Assembly (NCBI RefSeq): GCF_016925675.1
Contig: NZ_CP070506.1
Span: 1,176,501 to 1,240,500 of the forward strand
Source: Pseudomonas hygromyciniae
GTDB taxonomy: Bacteria; Pseudomonadota; Gammaproteobacteria; Pseudomonadales; Pseudomonadaceae
Direction of reading: 5' to 3'
Length of the DNA stretch: 64,000 bases
In this document: piece after piece, positions 41,701 to 50,936 of the stretch
Layout: each line of letters starts with the position of its first letter
How positions within the stretch are numbered: position 1 is the stretch's first letter
The notes under the pieces: generated by a model
What the model was told of the DNA's origin: nothing
The model's input: only the letters and a program-made list of their open reading frames with translations
The model's database searches: none
Program-made: the position numbers and the translations under genes

Positions 41701-44466
41701 TTCGCGCAGGCTGATGTCGTCCGGCGCATTTGGGGTGTAGAGCAGCGTCGGGTGATTGTCGTGGCTGAACAGGTAGCAACCGATCACCCATTCACCGTCG
41801 ATGACCAGACGATGGATGGCGTGCTCGCCACGGATCTGGGGTGACGTCTGGTCCATGCTCGAAAGAGTGCGCTCCAGCCATTTCAGATCGAGCGAGGCGA
41901 TGTGCCCTTGCAAGCGACATTCAAGGGCCGCGTTGCGCAGTTGCATCTGGGTCAGGGCGAGGGTGGCATTGCGGCGCATTTCGTAGTCGGGTTGGCCGAC
42001 ATTCAGCAGGCGGCTCTTGACCTCATCGATATAGCGCTGGCCGATCCACACGCCGGTGACCGAGCGGGCAACCTTTTCAGCGGTCAGCGGGCTCAGGTCC
42101 ACGCCTTCGGGGCCTTTGAAGCGGGCCGAGCGCGAGAACTTCTCCTCCAGAAAACCAATGCCGTCGGCATAGCCATCGCGATACAGCTGGGTATAGCTGA
42201 GGGGGGCGGGCGTCGAGGTGCCGATCAGGGCGGTGGGCGAATAGGCCCAGACAGTGTCGGGATCCACATCGTTGCCTGCGCGTCCCAGCAATTGATTCAG
42301 GCGTTTGCGGGCTTGCTCATGCAGATAGGCCGCGAAACTGGGCATCTGCGCCTCGGACAATGAAAACGCGTTGTAGAAACGCAAGCCCTCGTCGCTGTCG
42401 TCCGCCCGCTTCATCAGGGTGCGGCGCGTGTCCGCCGGGGCCGAGCGATACCAGTCGGGGGTGTTGAACGCATCGTCATCAGTGCGCGTGGCCAGCACAT
42501 GGCTGGCCATGGCCTTGAGGCATTCGGCGTGGCTGTGGGCGGGGCCGAAGGTGATTTCCTGGTGTTCCTGGGCATGGGACTTGTAGCTCAGGCCACTGAG
42601 CACCTGGTTCATTTTGGCGCGAAAGCGCAGGGCGACACGGCCGAGCAGGTAGTCGGTCAGGCTGCCTTGCGGTGGCGTGCCGCCGTTGTCCAGGGCCCAG
42701 CCGAGGATATGGTTCTGGCACGCGATTTCACTGTCGAACGCTTGGAACTGCTGTTCGCGGGGGGCCTGTGGGGTACACAGCAGCACACGGTCGACCACAC
42801 CCTGGGCGTTGCGCTGGCGCAGTACCCAAAGGTCTTGCAGTTGTGCCTCGTGCAGGGCCAGGGTCGAAGCGCTCAGCTGTGGATCGCTGCCTTGGCGCAG
42901 GCGCTGTATGCGCTCGAAGTCGTCTTCGCGCAAATGCCCTTGCAGCATTGCGGCGTAGGCCAGGGCGTTGATTCTGTGGTCGAACAGGGTTTCGATGGCC
43001 TGGCGCAGTTCGGTCTTGGCGTGCAGGTGCTTTTGCAACTCGCCAAAGTCGATGCGCGGCTGCAACGTGCTCAGTTGTTCTACGAGCCAGGCGGGTGTCA
43101 GCTCGACATAGGTGTTGGGCAGCGCTGCGCCGGCGTAGCGCAGGGTGGTCTTTTTGAGGAATTCGGAGCCGGGTTGTTCATCGCCCGGATGCAGGCCGCG
43201 CAGGGCCAGTTCGATCAGGTTGCGCTCGTGGGTATATTCGCCGACGGCGCTGACAAAGCGCCGGGTACTGACCTGCAACTGTTCGGGGGCCAGATCGTGG
43301 ATCTCCAGGTCATCGCTCAGACGCTCCAGCCACTGATGCCGCGCCAGGGCGTGCGGTGTGGCCAGGGGGCCGAGCAACTGCTCCAGATTCTGCCGGGCCT
43401 CGTTGTAGCGATGCAGGTACTCGGCCAGCAGGGCACGCCGCGCATCGCTGGCGCTGCGGTACCAATCAGGTGCGCTGTGGCGCAGCCAGCGGTCCAGCAG
43501 GGCCTGGGCGCGCCATTGCAAGCGCGCCGTGAGGTCGGGCAGGGCGCCACGGATCGCCTGTTCCAGGGCATCGATCAACGCTTGGCTGTCGTTGCCCGGG
43601 TTGTCCACCAGGCTCAGTGCGCGATCAATGTCCTCGCTGCGTTTGGCGATCAGCGCGTTATCGAGATGCTCGTACAGCGGTCTATCCTGGATTGGTGTCA
43701 ACGCCAGTGGCCAGATGGCACTCGGTGTCAGTGCGTGATAGCTGCGGGCAAGCAGGTCCATGAAGTGGCGGCGTTCTTCGGGGCTGGCCAGGCGCTGGAA
43801 CAACTGGCTGTAGAGGCTGGCCAACGAGTCGAAAAACTCGAACCCTCGTGAGGGCGTGAACAACCCTACGCGGCCCACCGGCGTGACAGACGTCAGGTCG
43901 GTGACGACCGGGCTCGACTGCTCGGTGAGGACAAACGCACCGGCCAGCTCCACGGTGTGCCCCTGGTATTGCAGGGTCACTGCGTACAGGCCGGGACGCA
44001 GAGTCGCCCCCAGCGGTATGCGATCGAGGATCGCCCGTTCTTGCGGATGCAGCAGGCGATCTGTCGCGCCGAGCGCCGCCTCCTTGGCCTGTGCGGTGAA
44101 GCCCGCTTCAAAGGTCATGAAGGATTTGCGCGCCTTGCCGTCAATCTGCTCGCGTCGGTCCAACTCCAGCAGTTGCGTGTTCAGGGTGGTCTTGAGGGTG
44201 GCCAGCAGGGTCTGGCCTTCAGTGCTTTGCAGATCGTGTTGGGCCAAACCCTGGTACAGCGCGCGGCTCTTGGCCAGGAACTGTTGACGGTACTGCTTGA
44301 GAAGCGTGTTCAAGCTCTCCAGATAAGCCAGGTCTGCCGACGGGGTTTGCGCAGGCAGCAAAGGGCTATCGACATCGAGCAGATGATGGCCGATCAGGTT
44401 GAGTGAGCTTTTGATCTCGTCAAAGCTCAGGGGGGGATTGGAAGTGCTCACAGGCACAGGCTCCAT
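38743..44466 (-). CDS. Giant toxin-like protein with duplicated DUF6543-like and C-terminal domains
   Basis: A 1907-residue protein with no signal peptide. Two related N-terminal segments start with PDWYRSA at about residues 333 and 670 and resemble the Pseudomonas dermonecrotic-toxin-domain (DUF6543) family. A hydrophobic segment lies at 1016-1048 (IFWTCVEWVAAIATAPFPVL). Then come two tandem domains, about 1303-1470 and 1620-1775, which share [GL]VIG(A)E, a strand-helix LY/LYVE segment, ALDxxxSYH and PGLADL. I infer kinship to the enzyme fold found in Pasteurella multocida toxin C2 and TIKI/EreA proteins. The ATG at 44466 has no good ribosome site; GTG at 44451 has GGAG upstream and is an alternative. 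No secretion gene adjoins it. The function is inferred. Confidence 0.7.
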   Translation of the reverse strand: MEPVPVSTSNPPLSFDEIKSSLNLIGHHLLDVDSPLLPAQTPSADLAYLESLNTLLKQYRQQFLAKSRALYQGLAQHDLQSTEGQTLLATLKTTLNTQLLELDRREQIDGKARKSFMTFEAGFTAQAKEAALGATDRLLHPQERAILDRIPLGATLRPGLYAVTLQYQGHTVELAGAFVLTEQSSPVVTDLTSVTPVGRVGLFTPSRGFEFFDSLASLYSQLFQRLASPEERRHFMDLLARSYHALTPSAIWPLALTPIQDRPLYEHLDNALIAKRSEDIDRALSLVDNPGNDSQALIDALEQAIRGALPDLTARLQWRAQALLDRWLRHSAPDWYRSASDARRALLAEYLHRYNEARQNLEQLLGPLATPHALARHQWLERLSDDLEIHDLAPEQLQVSTRRFVSAVGEYTHERNLIELALRGLHPGDEQPGSEFLKKTTLRYAGAALPNTYVELTPAWLVEQLSTLQPRIDFGELQKHLHAKTELRQAIETLFDHRINALAYAAMLQGHLREDDFERIQRLRQGSDPQLSASTLALHEAQLQDLWVLRQRNAQGVVDRVLLCTPQAPREQQFQAFDSEIACQNHILGWALDNGGTPPQGSLTDYLLGRVALRFRAKMNQVLSGLSYKSHAQEHQEITFGPAHSHAECLKAMASHVLATRTDDDAFNTPDWYRSAPADTRRTLMKRADDSDEGLRFYNAFSLSEAQMPSFAAYLHEQARKRLNQLLGRAGNDVDPDTVWAYSPTALIGTSTPAPLSYTQLYRDGYADGIGFLEEKFSRSARFKGPEGVDLSPLTAEKVARSVTGVWIGQRYIDEVKSRLLNVGQPDYEMRRNATLALTQMQLRNAALECRLQGHIASLDLKWLERTLSSMDQTSPQIRGEHAIHRLVIDGEWVIGCYLFSHDNHPTLLYTPNAPDDISLREARLFNYLLKKLPGMLGYLLERVAVQSKARVRTFLEEARRQLPEDLDKTSSSPARHDPIRSQTQVQDLRRELYDLRLQRTIDDVQATTVNRTQMISGIFWTCVEWVAAIATAPFPVLSLSVGLALAFKDGMLALHAYHQGDNAQALEHFIGYLLNSAGGLFTDLRPALGTLQQFVRPVVRQAPRRIAQSPALKLIAPLEPTPAKPAGMQSVLFNGEFLWAPLTPDPIGRYLLYRLDPVTGKLVSTTRLAAPDAQGVWKRTGVTGGAPKYEKVPETPDSLKNYEMPAKYMDKVEHVLNPELKAQLRKQGDWVYDNPHVTLAIAAQDLQPVRQVYQQQVSQLRKDAEVFFSTPRAPAQRAALQPVTADTSLAALVGTPANTRAPNLIIGAEPSSIASQQVLIDNIEALAAKGYKRLYVEYLPGDVFRQKLAKLNNGKSWKHIERHLKVVDKAFGFAENGPFSYLALVRKASAKGLKIKALDASTSYHLEDALVLGDTPPTTAREPGLRNFYSSRVLEADSEALPDEPWIALVDPARMSTVNQRPGLADLHNAIAVRVEEVGPGQATGMRIDNLGATVADGKSADYVLAVQTHTTTVDLPGPSTTTAPAAAGHYSDYDIAPQLRESIRVQSSEARRLSNIYEPTHEKYRKAHYAFKDAQKRLNEHAKQYLSSHTLPARPDLAPLSAQTQPVPFLQSVSESSLPGLVIGEAKKAQSSKAFLIEHMQTLKDLKFDTLYIQRLLTDQNQADLDAFLNSRKMSTHLKDDIKKLDTYSGSHSYFEVIQKANKYGIRVRALDCNASYHAKDAGPEARNRMFSYFASHVISADQAANGPHKWVAFVDASHTNTNRQIPGLADLQGTVSLNIRDSASSLSSDIRPGRWETSLAAEWTASRSDFTLEVGVTGTPPYDFVPLDRTRLKASGHFLVERPSMSETNLLHKSRTGEIVSTPIQVDDQGLFFIDRWGMKDQRFPHQDTLITAIRRNMELTPAP

Positions 44467-44498
44467 GCTGAAGGATTAGAGCCCTCAGCATGGGCAGG

Positions 44499-44518
44499 AC
44501 CGCCCCGGGCGGGGCGGT
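44499..44518 (-). other. GC-rich hairpin between nagE and the toxin-like gene
   Basis: ACCGCCCC and GGGGCGGT pair perfectly over 8 bp around a 4-base loop in the 63-base gap. No T run follows on the minus strand, so it may be only a partial stop, leaving readthrough from nagE into the giant gene possible. Confidence 0.55.
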
Positions 44519-44529
44519 AGATAGGTAGG

Positions 44530-46245
44530 TCAGACGCCTGCGCGCACCGGGTTGCGGTGTGCCAGGGCCTTGAGGGCGTCGCTCAAACCCTGGGCCTGGT
44601 CGCCGATCAGCAGATGCCACACCCCATCTTCAAACCGACTGACACCCTGGCAGCCGAGGCTGTTGAGCTGTGCTTGCGACAGGCCTTTTTCATCGGCCAG
44701 TTGCAGGCGGATACGGGTCATGGCGATGCAGTCCAGTTGCAGCACATTGGCCTGCCCGCCCAATGCATCCAGCCATTGCTGGGCCTGGGCCGTGGCGACG
44801 GTGGCGACGCTGGCCGCTGGCGTTGGCAGGGCGGCGCCGGGCACCGGCACGTTAGCGGACGTGGGCATGGCCAGGCGGATTTCGTCGGCAATGCTGTCGG
44901 CCATCGGCCCGACCACCACCTGCAGGCTGCCACCGTTGCCGGGACGGACCACGGCCATGGCGCCGAGGGCTTTCAACTCGGCATCCACCGCCTTGTTGCG
45001 GTCCACCATGTCCAGGCGCAGGCGCGTGGTGCAGGCGCCGACGCTCAACAGGTTCGCGGCACCGCCCAATGCGCGCAGGTACCCATGGGCGCGCTGGTTA
45101 TCGGTCATGACTTCGGCCTGGGCCACCTGAATGTCTTCGCGGCCCGGTGTCTTGAGGTTGAAGCGGCGGATGCAGTAGTTGAACACGCTGTAGTAGATCA
45201 GCGCATAGGCCAGGCCCACGGGCACCACCAGCCAGCCATTGGTGGATTTGCCCCAGCCCAGGACCATGTCGATGAACCCGCCGGAAAAGGTAAAGCCCAG
45301 GTGAATGTCCAGCAGGTTGGTGACGGCCATCGACAGGCCCGTCAGCAGTGCATGCAACAGATACAGAAACGGCGCGAGGAACATGAACGCGAACTCGATC
45401 GGCTCGGTCACCCCGGTGAGGAACGAGGTCAGGGCCATCGACAGGAATATCCCGCCCATGATCTTGCGCCGCTCCGGCAAGGCATTGCGGTACATCGCCA
45501 GGCACGCCGCCGGCAGGCCGAAGAGCATTACCGGGAACATGCCGGTCATGAACTGGCCGCCATTGGGGTCGCCGGCAAAGTAGCGGGTCAGGTCGCCGGT
45601 CACCACCGCGCCGGTCACCGGGTCGGTGAAGCTGCCGAACACAAACCAGGCCATATTGTTGAGGATATGGTGCAGGCCGGTGACGATCAGCAGGCGGTTG
45701 AACACGCCAAACACAAACGCCCCCAGGCTGCCGCTTTCCATCAGCAAGACGCCGAAGCCGTTGATGGCGTGCTGCACCGGCGGCCAGATCAGGCCGAACA
45801 CCACGCCAAGGCCCACTGCCGAGAACCCGGTGACAATCGGCACAAAGCGTCGCCCGCCGAAAAAGGCCAGGTACTCCGGCAGCTTGATGTCCTTGAAGCG
45901 GTTATACAGGGCGCCGGCCATCAACCCGCTGACGATCCCGGCCAGCATGCCCATGTTGATGGTCGAGTCCAGCACCTTGAGGGTCGAGATCATCACCAGG
46001 TACCCGATGGCACCCGCCAGCCCGGCGGTGCCGTTGTTGTCCCGGGCAAAGCCCACGGCGATACCGATGGCGAAAATCAGGGCCAGGTTGGCAAAGATCG
46101 CTTGCCCGGCGTCGTGCATTACCGCGATGTTCAACAGGTCGGTATCACCCAGGCGCAACAACAGGCCGGCAATCGGCAGGATGGCGATGGGGAGCATCAG
46201 CGCGCGGCCCAGGCGTTGCAGGCCTTCGATAAAGTGTTGGTACAT
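44530..46245 (-). CDS. nagE: N-acetylglucosamine PTS permease EIIC-EIIB with extra EIIB-like domain
   Basis: A 571-residue permease that imports GlcNAc as GlcNAc-6-phosphate. EIIC (about residues 1-370, roughly ten helices) carries TGVTEPIEFAFMFLAP. EIIB follows with phosphocysteine Cys405 (SVGACTTRLRLDM). An Ala/Pro linker leads to a second EIIB-like domain from about 483, where the cysteine position is Ala508 (CIAMTRIRLQL); the nearby Cys506 is two residues off. It has no EIIA, which is supplied by the fusion protein encoded 26 bases upstream. AAGGAG precedes the ATG. Confidence 0.92.
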   Translation of the reverse strand: MYQHFIEGLQRLGRALMLPIAILPIAGLLLRLGDTDLLNIAVMHDAGQAIFANLALIFAIGIAVGFARDNNGTAGLAGAIGYLVMISTLKVLDSTINMGMLAGIVSGLMAGALYNRFKDIKLPEYLAFFGGRRFVPIVTGFSAVGLGVVFGLIWPPVQHAINGFGVLLMESGSLGAFVFGVFNRLLIVTGLHHILNNMAWFVFGSFTDPVTGAVVTGDLTRYFAGDPNGGQFMTGMFPVMLFGLPAACLAMYRNALPERRKIMGGIFLSMALTSFLTGVTEPIEFAFMFLAPFLYLLHALLTGLSMAVTNLLDIHLGFTFSGGFIDMVLGWGKSTNGWLVVPVGLAYALIYYSVFNYCIRRFNLKTPGREDIQVAQAEVMTDNQRAHGYLRALGGAANLLSVGACTTRLRLDMVDRNKAVDAELKALGAMAVVRPGNGGSLQVVVGPMADSIADEIRLAMPTSANVPVPGAALPTPAASVATVATAQAQQWLDALGGQANVLQLDCIAMTRIRLQLADEKGLSQAQLNSLGCQGVSRFEDGVWHLLIGDQAQGLSDALKALAHRNPVRAGV

Positions 46246-46271
46246 GGCGAGTCTCCTTTTTCTTGTTGTTG

Positions 46272-48779
46272 TCAGCTCAACGGCCAGTGTTGGTTACAGG
46301 CTTGGCGTACGGCCCCGGCGCTGCTCAGGTTGAGCAGGCCCTGGCTCAGTTGCCGGCATTGCGCGGCGTCGAGGTGGCGCACACGGTCTTTGATTTCAGC
46401 AATCTGCGGCGGGCTGACGGACAGCTCGCGCACCCCAAGGCCCACCAGCACCGGCGTGGCCAGCGGGTCGGAGGCCAGGGCGCCACACACACCGACCCAA
46501 CGTCCATGTTTCGCCGCGCCGGCGCAGGTCTGGGCGATCAGGCGCAACAGCGCCGGGTGCAATGCATCGACCCGGGCCGCCAGGCCCGCATGGTCGCGGT
46601 CCATGGCCAGGGTGTACTGGGACAGGTCATTGGTGCCGATCGACAAAAAGTCCGCATGCTCGGCCAGTTGCTCGGCCATCAGCGCGGCGGCCGGCACTTC
46701 GATCATCACTCCCAGTTCCGGGCGCTGGGTCAACTCCAGTTCGGCGCACAGTTCATCGAGACGCTGGCGAATGTGCAGCAACTCGTCCACTTCACTGACC
46801 ATCGGCAACAGGATTCGGCAGCGCTGCAGCGGGCTGACCTGCAGCAGGGCGCGCAGTTGCTGGTCCAGCAGCTCCGGGCGCACCTGGGCCATGCGAATGC
46901 CGCGCAGGCCCAGCACCGGATTGGCTTCGGCGGGCAGTGGCAGATAGTCGAGCTGTTTGTCGCCGCCTACATCAATGGTGCGAATGATCACTGGTTTGTC
47001 GCCCATGGCGTCCAGCACCGCCTGGTAGGCCTGGCGCTGCTCTTGCTCATCGGGCGCGGTGCGGCGGTCGACAAACAGAAATTCGGTGCGCAACAGGCCA
47101 ACGCCATCTGCGCCGTTTTCATAGGCCGTCTGCGCCTCGCTGCTGGAGGCGACATTGGCCGCCACCTCAACGCCCACGCCATCGAGGGTGCTGGCCGCTG
47201 CCTGGGCCTGGGCCTGTTGCTGTTGGCGCCGCAGTTTTTGCGCATCGCGGATCTGGTGCACTTCGGCGTGGCGTGCATCATCCGGCGTCAGCTCCAGGCG
47301 GCCGTTGGCGGCGTCCAGCACCACCCGCTGGCCTTGGGGCACGTCGAGCACTGCACTGCCCAGGGCGACCACACAGGGCAACCCTTTGCCCCGGGCCAGG
47401 ATCGCCACATGGGAGGTGGCGCCCCCTTCGGCCATGCACAGGCCCGCAGCGTTCTGCTCACTCAACTGCAGCAGGTCCGAGGGGGTCAATTCATGGGCGA
47501 CGACGATTGCGCCGGACGGCAACTCAAACTGCCAGGCTTCGCCCAGCAGCGCCCGCAGGACCCGTTGCTGCAAGTCCCGCAGGTCGTTGGCGCGCTCGGC
47601 GAACAACGGCTTGCCCAATCCCAGCAGCACGGCGCATTGGGCCTGGATTGCATCGCGCCAGGCGTGGGTGGCGGCGCTGCCTTGCTCGATGGCAGCGGTG
47701 GCGGCCTCCAGCAGGGCGGGATCTTCCATCAGGGCCAGGTGGGCGGCGAAGATCTCCTCTTCGTCCACGTCCTTGTGCCGACGGGCGTGCTCCAGGGTGC
47801 GGCGGATTTCCCCGCGCACCTGCTCCAAGGCGGCGTCCAGTTGCTGCAACTGTTCATCGGCGACGTGGGTCCGTGGGTCTGCAGGCAACTCGATGCTGCT
47901 CATGCGCCACAAAGGCCCGCAGACCAGGCCAGGTGCGGCGCAGACGCCTTGCAAAACACCGGCTTGGGCGGGGGCGCGCTGCGCAGCGACGGTGGCCGGG
48001 GCTTTGTGGGGAACCGCCAGGGACAACGCTGTGAGCAGGGCTTGCAAGGCGGCTTCGCTGTCTTCGCCTTGGCAACTGACGCGCACCTCATCTTGCTCGC
48101 CAATCCCCAGGCCCAGCAGGCCGATCAGGCTGTCGCACGGCGCAGACTTGCCGGCGAAATGCAGGTGCGACTGGCTGCTGAAACCTTGGGCGGTCTTGCG
48201 GATCAGCGCAGCGGGGCGTGCATGCAGGCCCCCCTTGTGGGTGATGCGAATGCTGGCGCTGCTTACGCTGGCGGTGTGCGTGCCGGCAACTGTGCGGGTG
48301 GCCGAGGTGTGGCGCGGGCAGACCTGCATCAGCGGTTGGCCCACGGTCGCCATTTGCATGCTGAACGGTCGCAGCTCGAACTGATCGCTGTTGGTGAGGA
48401 TGATCAGGCTGATCAGGCTTTTGCACTGGCGAGCGATGCGGTCCAGGTCCAGGCGCACCAGGGCCTGGCCGCTGCTGACGCGGGTGCCTTCCTTGACCAG
48501 CAGGGCAAAGCCTTCGCCTTTGAGCTCGACGGTATCGATGCCCACGTGCAACAGGATTTCTGCACCGTTGTCGGCACGCAGGGTCAGCGCATGCCCGGTG
48601 CGGGCGAGGTGAATCACCACGCCATCGCACGGCGCATACAGGCAATCGTTGAGCGGGTCGATGGCCAGGCCATCGCCCATGGCGCCGCTGGCGAACACCT
48701 CGTCTGGCACGTTGCCCAGGGTCCGCACCGGCCCGGTCAAGGGCGCGTTGAGGGTCAGGTCATTGTTATTGTTGGTCAT
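46272..48779 (-). CDS. PTS polyprotein EIIA(Glc)-HPr-EI of the GlcNAc locus
   Basis: An 835-residue cytoplasmic phosphorelay protein. EIIA has His78 (LLHVGIDTV), HPr has His186 (GGLHARPAALI), and EI has His457 (GGATSHVAILARG) followed by FLSIGTNDLSQYTLAMDRDH. It should pass phosphate from PEP to the NagE EIIB domain. The start is uncertain: ATG at 48779 gives the MTNNNNDL opening I expect of the family, while ATG at 48794 and 48812 are in frame upstream; none has a strong ribosome site. It is a paralogue of the trehalose-locus fusion at 29260-31782. Confidence 0.92.
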   Translation of the reverse strand: MTNNNNDLTLNAPLTGPVRTLGNVPDEVFASGAMGDGLAIDPLNDCLYAPCDGVVIHLARTGHALTLRADNGAEILLHVGIDTVELKGEGFALLVKEGTRVSSGQALVRLDLDRIARQCKSLISLIILTNSDQFELRPFSMQMATVGQPLMQVCPRHTSATRTVAGTHTASVSSASIRITHKGGLHARPAALIRKTAQGFSSQSHLHFAGKSAPCDSLIGLLGLGIGEQDEVRVSCQGEDSEAALQALLTALSLAVPHKAPATVAAQRAPAQAGVLQGVCAAPGLVCGPLWRMSSIELPADPRTHVADEQLQQLDAALEQVRGEIRRTLEHARRHKDVDEEEIFAAHLALMEDPALLEAATAAIEQGSAATHAWRDAIQAQCAVLLGLGKPLFAERANDLRDLQQRVLRALLGEAWQFELPSGAIVVAHELTPSDLLQLSEQNAAGLCMAEGGATSHVAILARGKGLPCVVALGSAVLDVPQGQRVVLDAANGRLELTPDDARHAEVHQIRDAQKLRRQQQQAQAQAAASTLDGVGVEVAANVASSSEAQTAYENGADGVGLLRTEFLFVDRRTAPDEQEQRQAYQAVLDAMGDKPVIIRTIDVGGDKQLDYLPLPAEANPVLGLRGIRMAQVRPELLDQQLRALLQVSPLQRCRILLPMVSEVDELLHIRQRLDELCAELELTQRPELGVMIEVPAAALMAEQLAEHADFLSIGTNDLSQYTLAMDRDHAGLAARVDALHPALLRLIAQTCAGAAKHGRWVGVCGALASDPLATPVLVGLGVRELSVSPPQIAEIKDRVRHLDAAQCRQLSQGLLNLSSAGAVRQACNQHWPLS

Positions 48780-48816
48780 GGGCACGGTACTCATCAGGAA
48801 AACGCTGCACATCACT

Positions 48817-49819
48817 TCAGTGGGTGCGGGTGACTTTGCTCAGGTGGCGCGGCTGGTCGGGGTCCATGCCCCGGGCCTGGGCCAGGCCGGCGGCCATCAC
48901 GTAAAAGCTCTGGATCGCCAGGATCGGGTCCAGGGCCGGGTGTTCGGCGCGGCTGAGGGTCAGGTCACGCTCGGCGATATCGTCGGGTGCGGCCAGTAGC
49001 ACGCGGGCGCCGCGTTGGCGCATTTCCGTGGCCAGGGTCAGCAAGCCCGGCTGTTCGGCGCCGCGTGGGGCGAACACCAGCAACGGGTAGTTGGCGTCGA
49101 TCAAGGCCATCGGCCCATGGCGCACTTCGGCGCTGCTGAAGGCTTCGGCCTGGATCGCCGAGGTTTCCTTGAGTTTGAGCGCGGCTTCCTGGGCGATGGC
49201 AAATCCGGCGCCACGGCCGATGACCATCAGGCGCTGGCAATCGCGCAGGGCGTCGATGGCCAGGCTCCAGTCCTGGGTCGCCGCTTCGCGCAGGCCAGCG
49301 GGCAAGGCGTGGCAGGCTTCGAGCAGGCCATCTTCCTGGTTCCAGTGGCCGACCAACTGGGCGCTGGCGCTCAAGGTGGCGATAAAGCTCTTGGTCGCGG
49401 CCACACTGCGTTCGGGGCCGGCGCACAGGGGCACATGGAATTCACACGCGGCCTCCAAAGGCGAGTCTTCGGCGTTGACCATGGATACGCTCAACGCCCC
49501 GCGCTTGCGCAGCAGGCGTAGGCTGTTGACCAGGTCCGGGCTTTGCCCCGACTGGGAAAACCCGAAGGCTACCTGACCGCTGACTTTCAGCGGCGCCTGC
49601 GCCAGCGTCACCACCGACATCGGCAGCGACGCCACCGGCACGCCCACGTGCTGCATGGTCAGGTAGGCGAAGTAGCTGGCGGCGTGGTCCGAACTGCCAC
49701 GGGCGACGGTCATCGCCACTTGCGGCGGCTGGCGGCGCAGGCGGCCTGCGACCTCGGCCAGCAGCGGGTCGAGGCATTGCAATTGGGCCGCGACGGCCTC
49801 ACTGGAGGACAGTGCCTCT

Positions 49820-49839
<20 letters not shown>
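48817..49839 (-). CDS. SIS-domain glucosamine-6-phosphate deaminase/isomerase (NagB-II type)
   Basis: A 340-residue protein with two SIS sugar-isomerase domains, resembling the C-terminal half of GlmS. Visible motifs are ARGSSDHAASYFAYL, FSQSGQSPD and ERSVAATKSF. It lacks the glutaminase domain, so it fits the NagB-II class that deaminates glucosamine-6-phosphate to fructose-6-phosphate. A TTG at 49839 is taken as the start because AAGGAG lies 6 bases before it; ATG at 49827 has no such site. It overlaps nagA by 20 bases, which argues for coupling. Confidence 0.85.
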
Positions 49840-50926
<1,087 letters not shown>

Positions 50927-50936
50927 GGGCAGTTCT

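Noticed and set aside
44499..44518. Strong intrinsic terminator between nagE and the giant gene
   Set aside because: The stem is strong but no T run follows on the minus strand, so I list it only as a hairpin.
46263..48833. An 856-codon plus-strand frame across the GlcNAc-locus phosphorelay gene
   Set aside because: The opposite strand encodes a full EIIA-HPr-EI protein with all three active histidines. This frame has no family features.
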